Below, piece after piece: positions 51,501 to 62,075 of a stretch of 64,000 nt of DNA (its first letter is position 1; each line of letters opens with the position of its first letter). This DNA is from Amblyornis subalaris (Eukaryota; Chordata; Aves; Passeriformes; Ptilonorhynchidae). The stretch lies in the NCBI GenBank assembly GCA_018881555.1, contig JACAXG010000034.1:1622615-1686614 (forward strand), read 5' to 3'. Made by a program: the position numbers and the translations under genes. The notes under the pieces were generated by a model. The model saw only the letters and a program-made list of their open reading frames with translations, searched no databases and was not told the origin of the DNA.

Positions 51501-54500
51501 TACTAATGAGAGAGTGGAGGTCTGAGGTGCCTTGAGTGCTTACCTTGGTAGAGTGGTCAGCCACCTCCCTGGGGAAGGACCACTAAGCCACATCATTGAG
51601 GATTTACTCTTCAGGTACATGGCTGGGAAGCTAAAATACATATAAAATATCTATTACATGTCTCTGGAGAGCTGTATCTGGAGAGGCANGGAGCAGTCAT
51701 TCTGGGCATTAAAAGTTTGTTTAGCTCAATAACGTATCTCCAACGCTGCTGGACTGTGCCTGTCTGAAGGAACATGCATGCATCTGCCTATAATCCTTAT
51801 TTTTCCCAGCAATAGGAATAGATTTATTTCGCTTTTGGAGATGGTGATGTTGATCAGGTGTTGTATAGGCTACTCATAAACAACGTGAGGAGAAGGAAGC
51901 ACACTAAGGATTGCATTTGCTCCCTCATATGGGACAGCCTACAGAGCTTTAAAAGGAAGGTGCCAGTGCAGGACTTCAGGGCTTATTAAACAGCCTGTAG
52001 AACTAAATAGAGGAAAAAAAATCATTGGCATGAATACAAGATATTCTCTCTCTGATGGATAAGGATTTATATATTTCTCTTCCTTCTCTCAGGAAGAGAG
52101 GGCTACTAGTGAAATTTGCTTGGACTTTCTTGTGCTCTGGGAAGGTGCAGAGAAGAAGGAATTGCAGAGCCCAGGAACCCCAGGAATGCCCAAGACTTGC
52201 AGTCTTGTAACTGATGAAGAAGCTGCTCCAGTCTATGACTATATTTATGTGTATGTTTGTTACTAATAAGGACAAAATTTAGCAGGGAAAAAAAAAGATC
52301 ATTTCATCAGTGAATGTTTTTCTATCTGTTGCTGTTTAAAGCAAGTAAAGCAGCACTGAAATTTAGAGGTCTGTTATACAGATTAGCCATATAACATTTC
52401 TTCTCCCTTTCCCCATATGTGCCTCNTATATTTCTCCTGTTGCTGGTAATGTGGCATATAATGTAACAAGAAGGTGTGCTACAGAATTTGTTTGTTGGCC
52501 ACCTCCAGTAGAATGTAATAAGCATAACAAAGACAGCAGAACATGACACACAGCTTTCTGCACGCTGTTGTGTTGATCCAGCATCTGTCAGTTTCTGAGA
52601 AATTAAAGCCAAGCACCAGAATTTGAATTGGGGCTCAGAATTACAGCAAAAGACATGATTTTGGGTCTCATTGTGCTCAGCAGGGGTCACGCTCCACAGC
52701 AGATGTACCAGAGGGAAAAGAAAACAGATGTAGGTATGGAGAGACTCGAATCTCTGCACAGTGAAGCTGCTCCACATTGCTGGTGTTATATGGTGTTATA
52801 TATGGTATTAGAACAACATTTGGGGGGGTGTTGTAGTTCAGTTGTTATTAGTAAGTGTCATTGTGTGCTGATTGCAAGCACTCAAGTGTTCAGAAGGGGG
52901 AATCAAGGATACCAAATGGGGAAAAACAATACACAGGAGTCTAATATCCTTAAGAGGATAAATTATCTTTTCCTTGAGAAAGCAGAAAATGTTAATGGCT
53001 AAGTCTGCCAAGACATTTTCTAATAGAAGTAAATAAAGATGCAAAAGATCATTCCAGTCCTTTTATGTGCAATTATAAAATATCACTTCTTACTAATCTT
53101 GGCATGACAAACTGATTGACTCACTGTAGAATATTCCGGTGGGTTTATGGCTGGTGAATCAGGGGAAAGGTTATTTTTGGTTTCAAAAAGAGTTGAAATG
53201 AAACAGGAATGAATTCATAAGTATATGCCCTTTGGGAGTCTTCCTGGGAGTAACCAGGGCTTGGCTTGTCATCATATGTGAAGCCATAGGTACAACCAGT
53301 ACAGATTGTTACCCAAGAGTCACTCAGGACACAGACCCATGCTGTGCCTGCCATGGGGCTGCAGCCAACTGACTGCCAACTGTTTGCAGAATTTTGGATA
53401 CAACAAACACAACTTCTGTCAGGGTAATCTTTCCATATACACCACGGTGGCAGGTGTTTCGTAGATCTCTCCACACACCAGGTAAAAGATTGTGTTTTGA
53501 ACAACATTAAGTCATGTACCTTCTTCAGCTGTTTCAGCAAGACTGTGGCCAGGTTGGTGAGATGCTCCTGTGCTCCACTAGCTCAAGGTAGCTGAAATGG
53601 CCTCTGGTGGTTTGGGGACAGATCTGATGTGCTCCTGACAGCAATCTGGTGCCTGTGTAACCCTCCTCTGGTGGTTTCTTGGAACACATTTTTCCATGAG
53701 CACAGAAACTCCACTAGGAGAATAAGCACAACTCAGAAGTGTAAAACATTTACTGACTGGATGAGACACACAAAAGATAGTCACGATCAACACCCTACCA
53801 GGCTGAAAATGAGTTTTCTCAGTGCTTGCTGTAAGACATAAGAGAGTCTCTGCTAAGTAGGCAAAGACTCAGCAGCTGAACTGAACCACGATGTGGGTCC
53901 CAGACAGCTGGGCCGCTGGGGAGAAGGGACTACAGCAGGGCAGGCACACAGGTCAGAGCAGCCCAAAGATGGAGTTTGAAATATAGCTGCATGTTTTAAT
54001 CCTGGCCCAGAGCTCAAATCGACTGCGCTGTATTCATGAGAACACTGATGCGTGTGCTAAGTTCTCCCAGGAGAACCTGCTGGGTCTACCACCTGCTGGG
54101 TGGCTGATGCAGCAGGTCAAGATGATTTATTATATGTAAAGTAAAGCTCCAGATTTACTACTATAAAAAAGTCTAACTTAAACGGAGCAAAGTGGCAGAG
54201 GTTGTGAGATGTGCCATATTCTTACTCCAACCCGAAGGTGAATTCCTGTGTCTTTGCTGCAGGGTGGCAGTAATCTGNTCCTGACCACACAAAGTTTGCA
54301 CAGGTTACTGGTAGTAAGATTTGCTCAGTAGTTTTTTTTTCNGTAGCTTAATAAGCCTCTTTCTCATCTTACCCTACTGAAGCTATGTCAAACACGAACC
54401 AGCAACCNCTAAACACTAATTGTGCTATAAGATGTAGATTTTAATGACAAGAAGTGGGAATTGGACAGTTTCCATCAGCTCAACCGAATAATACGAATTA

Positions 54501-56499
54501 CCAACACTTTTTAAATCTGCTGTCACAACCTCTTAGTCTTGTGTCAGGTAATGCAAACCTTGTGACCATGGCAAGTACCATCTTAGAGCTTCTGAACAAG
54601 AGAACAAGGACTCACTAAATGGAAAGATCTTAAGGGAAGGGGCAGAACTGTGTGAAAAGCATTTATGAAGCAGAAACTCTTCTAAGGAGGTTGCTAATGT
54701 TAGAAAACCTCTCTGCAGTCTCAGAGGGATTGTACAAATGTTCGTACTAGTTGCTTGTCTGTTTTGATTCCTAAACGCTATTTAACCNTGCAGTCTGGGG
54801 ACTAGAAGCCTTATGTGTTGCATTTTTCTCTGGGATGCTTTTCCAAAGATACATTTCTTGCTGCAAGGAAGAGGAGCTCTGGAGCTGCTTCACTCCAAGA
54901 ACAGTGTAAATAGAGGAGGTCAGACTGAAGCACACCTGATCTCTTCTGGAAATTTGTGTAATAGTCATAACTAAGATAAAAAATATGCAAATAATCCTGT
55001 AGCCCCTTTTCTCTGGAGGAGTAATGTAAGGACTTTTTAAAGAATAAGTGCAATCCAGATTGCTGCTAAAGTGAATGGTAAGATAGTGGATGATTTCAAA
55101 ATGGACACAGCTTTCCAATATGCAAANATTTGCAGGACTGGGTTTGGTGATTCAGGCCTAATTGAGTTTTTATTTCATTTTATTTAAAACATTCAAATGC
55201 AGAGGAAAGAGAAAAGGAAAACAAAAATCAGTAGTAGTGGAAGTTGTAATTACTCAGCCTCATGCTGATAAATTCCCTTTTTGGCAAACTGGGCACAATA
55301 TATTCCTGCACCATCAGAATATCATTTAGATATCTGGCTGTAAACATGGTCCTGTATATTCTTCATGCAGTGGATGAGGAGGTTTTTTTCCCGCAGCCCT
55401 CCAACTGCAGAGATTTTTGAAGGCAGACTGTCACATCCTTCAACGAAACAGCAAAGGTAAATGGAGTAGGAGCTTAAGCAGATGTCCAAGAACGCTGCTG
55501 GTGACAGCAAGGCAAGTCATAGTAACTTCTAGATAAGATAGGAAGTTTGGCGTCAGGGCAGCATAAAAAAAAAAAAAGAAAAAAGGGCAGTGCTATTTCA
55601 TGGTCAGGTAGTCTTTTATCCTGAGGGCTATTCCAAAAGAGGAATGTGTGGGAGAGGTAAGGAAATGTGAGGATAATACCAGTACTGCCTTGTGAGCTAA
55701 CTGAGCTGGCCTGTGGTGATGCTGACAGGGATCCAAGTTACAATGAGGAGCTCTTCTCTTGTGTGTCACTGCTAAAGCACGATGCTCCTTTGTTTGATGC
55801 TTCCATGGCATGTCCAAGGTACCTCCCCACATCATCTCTTTAATTTTAGAANCATCTCAGAAATGCTGTGTTGGACCGTGCCTAAAAAGTTTCATATGTC
55901 TTGAATCCAATGTACCCTGTCTGAAACTTCATTTGGCAGCACAGCCTGTAACCAAGTTTAATGCCTGTCAGAGTTTAATACGACCCAAGTAAATAACCTT
56001 CTGGTTTGTGTAGAGTTTTNTTGTCTCATGGTTGCTGTGAACATTCAGAGGAACTGCAACCCATTTGGAGGTTCCCATGACCGTGGTTCTGATCATGATG
56101 TATTTCCCCTGAGAAATGCTAAAAATTGTTTTTTTCAGACTAGGTTCTCACAGTAGGATTTTAAATTCATATCTGAGTGCCCCAGATACATCTCCTAGTT
56201 CTAATCCGCTTTCATGGAAGGTCATGATTTGAGAAAAACTAAAGTTAACTAAATTAGCTGCCCAAATATATATATAGGTGGCAAATTTTAGGCAATGTTG
56301 AGTAAATAACCATNTTTAAAGCTTTATGTAATCTTGAACTGTTTAAAAAGATAGTTTCATAAGCATGCATTTAGACTCATTAGCCAAATAACACCTAAGC
56401 AGAAACCTTTTAAAGTCTCTTTGCGTAACCTTCTTGGAAGAGTACTGCTCCTTGCTTGCCCGCAACTTNATTTCTAAAATCACTAGTGTGACATCACTA
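45504..56499. other. Long non-coding stretch, little recognisable
   Basis: Simple tracts include a T/TTG tract at 48665-48692, a 10-bp duplication TGGTGTTATA at 52781-52800 and an A tract at 55565-55584. A minus-strand open stretch at 53145-53540 (131 codons, extending to about 150) is rich in Cys and Trp, and another at 52322-52777 (-) is of similar length. Neither shows a domain I can name. TTAATTAA occurs near 49781. No RNA gene or transposon was recognised. Confidence 0.42.
55565..55584 (+). repeat. A-rich simple tract
   Basis: Thirteen A, then G, then six A, followed by GGGCAG. There is no upstream retrocopy that I can recognise, so it is not called as a poly(A) tail. Confidence 0.85.
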
Positions 56500-56775
56500 C
56501 TTAAGAATGACATAACTCTTTGGATTAATGGTGATCCACATAAAAAGCACTGTCACCAGAAGGGTAGATAATTATGTGTTTCATTGCATTATATCAACAC
56601 AAACAAATACTTTTTGGCTACTGAAATGCTATCAAGTGCGGATCATTAGTTTATGCAGTGTTTATGAGATCACCACAAATACCAATTAGTATGGCTGATG
56701 AAGAGGACATTATCTGTGGAACAGTGTTTGCCACCCCTATTCACAATCCATAATGGTCTAATCAGTCAGTCTGAA
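56500..56775. promoter_or_regulatory. Candidate conserved non-coding element
   Basis: Contains GGATTAATGG near 56522, TAATTA at 56569-56574, CATTAGTTTATGCAG near 56644 and CAATTAG at 56683-56689, then GTCTAATCAG near 56756. Stops interrupt all frames. It runs directly into an ancient amniote repeat relic, a common arrangement in old enhancers. No conservation test was possible. Confidence 0.3.
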
Positions 56776-56789
56776 GTGCTGTGAATAAA

Positions 56790-56896
56790 GGAGCAGATCC
56801 TGGTTCTGTTTCAATGGGTTTGTATTGTTTTTAGAGTTGCATAGCACTATCACAGTTAATGGAGCTATACCAATTTACACTGGTTGAAGAACTGGT
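56790..56896 (+). repeat. Relic of an ancient amniote repeat (ATTTACAC type)
   Basis: The segment runs GCAGATCCTGGTTCTG..., TTGCATAGCACTATCACAGT, TAATGGAGCTATACCAATTT, ACACTGGTTGAAGAACTGG. This follows the familiar amniote order 'gtaaatcagcatagctccattgaagtcaatggagctacaccaatttacaccagctgaggatctgg'. Of the five relics in the window this is the best preserved. Confidence 0.6.
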
Positions 56897-57480
56897 AAAT
56901 GCTGGTAGGAGAAATCAGTACTTTTAAAGTTGTTGTCCTGACACTGGCTCAAAGTTTCTTGGTATGAGAATGTCAGCCACGAACATGCAAGTTAAGGTCA
57001 GATAATGGCCAGAAGACCAGATGTACAGTTTTTGGCAATTTCACCNGTTCTTCTCCAAATATGATTTCCAGATGTACTCCCTTTGCTTTAATTCTTCCAA
57101 GAGCTATTTGGAGAAGTTTTAAAAATATTTTATTGTCTTAGTTTTTCTGGTTCCAGTAAATAAAAACAGTCCATCTTTACGAAGAGTACGTTGTAATATC
57201 TGACTACATTGTGGCAAAGTGCTGCGGTTTTATTTTTATTGCATTTTCTAAAATTGGTATAAACCATAGAAACTGAAGAGCCTTCTTGGGAAAGGGGGTG
57301 ATAAAGATAAAAGAAAGCAGCATTTAGTTTTCTCTCCAACCAGCTCCAAATGTGCCACTGTGCCTATTACATCCCATAAACACCAGGGCAAAAGCACCAG
57401 CTGCTCATTACTCTCAGAGGAAATGCTATTTCCTCTCATTTTGGCACAAACTACCCCCCAAAAGGAAAACAGCCCTAGTG
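56897..57480. other. Non-coding DNA, nothing recognised
   Basis: AT-rich sequence with short open frames at 57130-57496 (-) that show no domain. Confidence 0.55.
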
Positions 57481-57890
57481 AGCTGCAGCTAAACATGAAG
57501 TCTTTGTAATGGTGTTATATATAAACAATGTGATGTGATATGTCTCTTCTGACAGCCAATCCCTATAAAAATATAAAATGAAAAAAAAATGTGCTAAACC
57601 GAGGGGCGTAAAAGGTGTTTGCATGTGAATCTGTTCCCGAAAGGAATTTCCACAAGCTCAACCGTAACTGTTACTCATTGGGTGGCTGGGATGGAGGCAG
57701 GCAGGGAACTAAGCACCCTTAATATGTTAATGCCATTCGNAGGTCTCCTGCTAATGCCAGTTAGAGAGCAAAATCTATTTAAAAAAATAAAATCAGCTGA
57801 AAAGCGCTATGTGCTGCTTTACGTTAAATAGGAGGCACATTGAAACATCATTAATATTTGAGATGCTCTTTGATTTAAAACACTCATTAG
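57481..57890. promoter_or_regulatory. Candidate conserved non-coding element
   Basis: Two near-identical 9-mers, TTAATGCCA (57727-57735) and CTAATGCCA (57751-57759), lie 24 bp apart. ATTAAT occurs at 57850-57855, and there are AACTGTTACTC and TTTGCATGTGAATC blocks upstream. Repeated spaced TAATGCC sites suggest a homotypic binding pair. The 70-codon plus frame across it (57619-57831) is not convincing as an exon. Confidence 0.28.
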
Positions 57891-59123
57891 TGCTTCCCAA
57901 GTATTGGAAAGCAAACCAGAGGGAGAATCTGCACTCTCTTAAGTGAGGACTCCTGAGGATTTTTGAGTTGTTGCTCATCCAAACACCAGCCTAAAGGAGC
58001 TAGAATCCATCCCACACCAGTATCATCCATTTTTATTAGATAAATTAAAAAGGTGAATGTTCTAAGCTTTTTGTTGTTCAAGGACCACAGCTGTTGCCTG
58101 CTGCTTTCATAGTTGAATGCAATTCCCCACGACTGTTTTTGCCGTCACCTCTTTTCCCAGCTTGGTCTGCCCAGGAAGATCTGAAGTACAGGTCTGGAAA
58201 GAAAAAGAGAAAATCCAGTAATTTCACTGGTGCCAGTTGATAAATAGGAGAGATTGGCATCTGCTAATGAAAGGCTCGGGGAATAAAAGGTGTAGAGCAA
58301 GAAGGATATATCAGCGAAAGGTCTTTTACAGAACCATGTGCTAGTTGTTCACTTGTGAACAACAACTTGTGCTTGTTGTGGGCTGGGGAGGAAAAGCAAT
58401 ATGTGACTAAGGACGTGAACAGACTGGGAAGGAAAGGTGTCAACACAGGCTAAAGATCAAATACCACTGGAATATAACTTTAGAGTTATCTGTGTGGCAC
58501 TTAGGTTTTATTGTTTTGAAGCATGGGTGGACACTAGAAAGCAAACCTCAAACTAAAAAAAAACCAAAATGTCAAATCAAATGAACAGGATGGACCAATT
58601 TGTAGCAGAGTTTCATACATAGTCTGCTGCTTTTCCATACTGGGGGAGGGAAAAGTGAAAAAAAGTCCAATCACAGTTGTTACTTGCTAATAATCCAAGT
58701 AACCCATCTAAAAGATTGTGAAAACAATAGCAGATGCTAGTAGATAGAAATTAAAGCACGTTCAACTCAGAATGCAAATAGTTCTGAGACCGTAAGGTTT
58801 CCCTAAAGCTCTGGCAAACATTTGGCTGGATTGATATTTTGGGCACTGATCTGCATAGCATCTGATTGTGAGCTGAATATGAGCAATGCATAAAGGCAGA
58901 TTTTTACTGAAGAAAAAAAGGCTGCCTATTGCCTTCTGTGAGGCTGAGAGACGAGTTATAAAAAACCTTATGGCAGATTGCCTCAATTTCTGTCAGTGTG
59001 CAAAGCCTCCACCCCATTTTCTATCCCGGGGCCCTCTGCAGCACAGTGCAGTGGGATGAGGGCATTCTCCAGCCTCTCAGCCTGTCAATCCCCTCCCTCA
59101 GAGGACAGTGCCAAAGGACCTGG
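57891..59123. other. Non-coding DNA with one short palindrome
   Basis: The only definite structure is the palindrome at 58344-58363 listed separately. A GC-richer patch begins near 58985. Confidence 0.5.
58344..58363. repeat. Palindrome with 9-bp arms and 2-nt centre
   Basis: GTTGTTCACTTGTGAACAAC: arms GTTGTTCAC and GTGAACAAC are perfectly complementary around TT. It contains opposed TGTTCA/TGAACA hexamers resembling nuclear-receptor half-sites. Another GTTGTTCA-like partner (CAACTTGTGCTTGTTG) follows directly. Confidence 0.8.
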
Positions 59124-59190
59124 GTCAGGCCAGTAGCTGATGTAAACCAGAATAATCCCAATTCCCGTCAGCCTGAAGGTTTTACTCTGC
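59124..59190 (+). repeat. Probable ancient amniote repeat relic
   Basis: GGTCAGGCCAGTAGCTGATG, TAAACCAGAATAATCCCAAT, TCCCGTCAGCCTGAAGGTTT and TACTCTGCC follow the order 'gctggtgtaaatcagaataactccactgacttcagtggagttactctg'. It is diverged, and weaker than the relic at 56790. Confidence 0.42.
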
Positions 59191-61957
59191 CAAAACACAC
59201 ATGGGCTTTTGGTTCTGGGGCTGCCAGAAAAATAGTGGAAAATTCTGGTATTGCTAGTTTTGCTTTTCTTCTTCTCTCTCTCGATTTACTGTAGCACATC
59301 AATGAAAGACTGGAATGAGTTTAACACTTCAATTTTGAAGAGCAGTAGAAGTTTTGATAGTCATAAATNCTGTGGGTTAAAAAGCTGTTGGGTCTATGTT
59401 ACAGAACAGACACCTCTGCTATCTAGTGAGTACAGAGAGCCTGGGCATGTGTTAGTGTCTTGGGTGAACTTGTGTCCTTCTTCCTGGGTCACAGTCCTTC
59501 AAACAGCATTTTACAGAAACATCTGGGTGTCAGACCTGATTCTGATTTTCTTGACATCGTGCTGCTGCTGATGGCAGATTTAGAGTAGACTATATGAAAG
59601 TCCCTTTGGAAAGATTCNTGTCCCTTCTAATTAGAAATGTGATAGTATAAATAACAATTTTATATTGCCTTGATGTTTATAGTGTGTTGATATCAAATGC
59701 ACAACTGAACCTTTATTCACAGAAAATCACACTGCTAGAGCTTAATACCTGTTTTTTTTCTGCTTTTTGACTTTAAAAATGTGTTCAATTTTCATAAAAA
59801 TTGTTCATATGCAATACTTATTTTTAAACTGTTAAAATATTTAGTTTTTAAAAACAAAATTACAATTGAAACAGGTTAAACCCCCCAAATTTCTTTGAAA
59901 AAATCAGGAATTTATCAGCATTGTAGGAGGGGTTACAGTTTTTGCAAAAGTGAAAATATCATGAAATATTGCAGGTAGTCCAAATATTGTTTTTTGAGAC
60001 TTACATTAAAAGGCTTAGATTAAAAACAGAGCCCGTGTGCAGTGCTAATTATCCATGTACTGTGTCTGGTGCAATTTGTGTCAAAAGCCAGTCAAACATC
60101 CAGCAACATTATGGTCTTATTGCCTAAGTACATAAGACTAAAGAAGCAGGGAGTTAAATTCTCCTGTCTGATGTAAGAAACTGTTTCTTAGTGCTGAAAG
60201 CCACTGACATGGAAAGACAGAGAGGCTTTCATTGCAGCTAATGGCAGTGTACCTATCCTGCAAGCAATTACCAGGCTCCAGTCTTTGGTGCTTCTCTGCT
60301 CATGAGACTAATGTTTATTCAGAACAATAAATATAAGGTCTATGACACTTTTAAAGTAATGTTCAGATGTGTCTGTGTAACCATGGATGAGTGGTGCTAG
60401 TAGTTTTATGCTTTAGTAAACATATTTGACTCTCTGAGTGCTCCAGGGACAGTAGTGGAGTGTGGCAGATGCTGGAGAAGCTGTAATGATTTGCAATTTT
60501 GGATGAACTTGTGGTAATAGGGAGTGTAATGACAAGGTAGCAGGATCAGCTTTCATCGACTTCTTTTCCTGCTTCATCCAGAATATTAATGATTCATTTA
60601 GCATTGATCTGTACAGATTCAGAGCACAGATTTGTATCTATAATCTAGGAGATTGGTTAATTTTTATATGCTCATGCTAAGTAAATCTTACTAGTGCTCA
60701 CAGCTGTCTCTGTGTAGTTAATGACCCTGAATAAATTCCATTATAATTCCTGGATGATGCAAAGATTTTTCATGGTGAGGAACTGAAACCCTGCCCACCA
60801 CCAGCCATTAGCCCAGGTGTGAAATAGCAGTCTTGCCCCTAGACTGAGTAACTTCCACAAGGTATTGAGCATTATCCACTACCTTTGAGATACTTCAAAT
60901 GGGAATTTAATGCATTCAGTCTCCCTGAAACAGGGCGACTTTTTCCCCAGTCCTACGCAGAACTCATGCATGTGTGCTTAGCAGGATTTTAAACATTCAC
61001 CAACTTTAACTCTATAAGAATCTCGGTCAAAATCGACATTAATAATCATGTGTGTAGTACTTAGCTTGATTTTAAACTTTTGCCAGTTCCAGACTTGTGT
61101 TTTCAGTTTCGGCCAAAAGTAATAAAGTAATTTATTTCTCTCACTGTGTGGTGGTTTTGGAAACTTTTTTTTCCTGACTTGCTAAAAGAAAAAGCACTTT
61201 TACTTGAAGCAATAATTTAATCTGGTCTGAGCACTGAGGTGCCAAATATAGAGGGCTGGAAGAAATTTTTGCTTATTTTCTTTTCACAAGTGGACAGGAA
61301 TATTTTTGCAGGGGTTACTTAAGGCACTTTCAAGTTACAAATAAAAGGATTGTTTCTTTATTTGAAATTGAAGATACTTAACAATCAGACCCAGCAAAGT
61401 AAGGAAATTATTATGGCTTTTTGGGAAACAGGTTTCTAACCCATAAGCATAAACCTGATACTGATAGAATGGAAGAAAGATCTGTATTTAATCAATTTGA
61501 TCAAATTTAACCTTTACAAAATTGAGCTTTGCCTGCATAAGTCATGCATACACCTGCTGTGCAAAAGGAGGAAATCTTCTGTATCTAGGAGACTACAGCC
61601 AGCTAATCAACTTTAACAGTATATTATTTTCATGTTTTAAAAAATTTTTCCNATCTAAATCCTAGGGACTGACTAACAAGAACACAGAGTACCTGTGGTG
61701 CTTTTTGATTTACAAGCTTCTAGGTTTGGTCCATGACTCAAATTTATCTTGTTCATAACTGCATGAGCAATGTGAAATTCAGAGTAGCTATCACAAATGT
61801 ATAATAGAAGAAGTAGCTGAAATTTTCCCTTTAGTGATAATATTAAAACAAAATAAATATAAAAATGGTGACTGTCAAATAAAAAAGGAATGATAAATGT
61901 GTTTCCTTTTGTGTTTTAAAAGAATAGTCTTCTTCAGGTGGTAGAACTGTACCTAGG
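59191..61957. other. Non-coding AT-rich DNA, nothing recognised
   Basis: Low-GC between about 59630 and 60010, with A and T runs. Open frames at 59251-59571 (+) and 60413-60604 (-) have no domain content. Confidence 0.5.
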
Positions 61958-62008
61958 GCCAGGTTTAGATATCAATTTCATATTGCCTAGCACCTGACTC
62001 TACAGCAG

Positions 62009-62075
62009 GAACTGTTGATGTCAGTGGCACCATCTGTAGAGCAAGAAGTTACTCAGTGTGATCAAAGATGTAGAA
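62009..62075 (+). repeat. Relic of an ancient amniote repeat (TACTCAGTGTGA type)
   Basis: ACTGTTGATGTCAGTGGCAC, CATCTGTAGAGCAAGAAGTT, ACTCAGTGTGATCAAAGATG, TAGAA. This follows the order 'gacttcagtgg', 'gagtaaggtactactcagtgtgagtaagggtggcagaat' seen in amniote genomes. It may start earlier, since AGGGCCAGGTTTAGATATC at about 61957 resembles the 'gggccagattc' lead of such repeats. Confidence 0.5.

Noticed and set aside
52322..52777. 151-codon minus-strand open stretch
   Set aside because: Within the chance expectation; no motif; interrupted by an unresolved base; overlaps other open frames on both strands.
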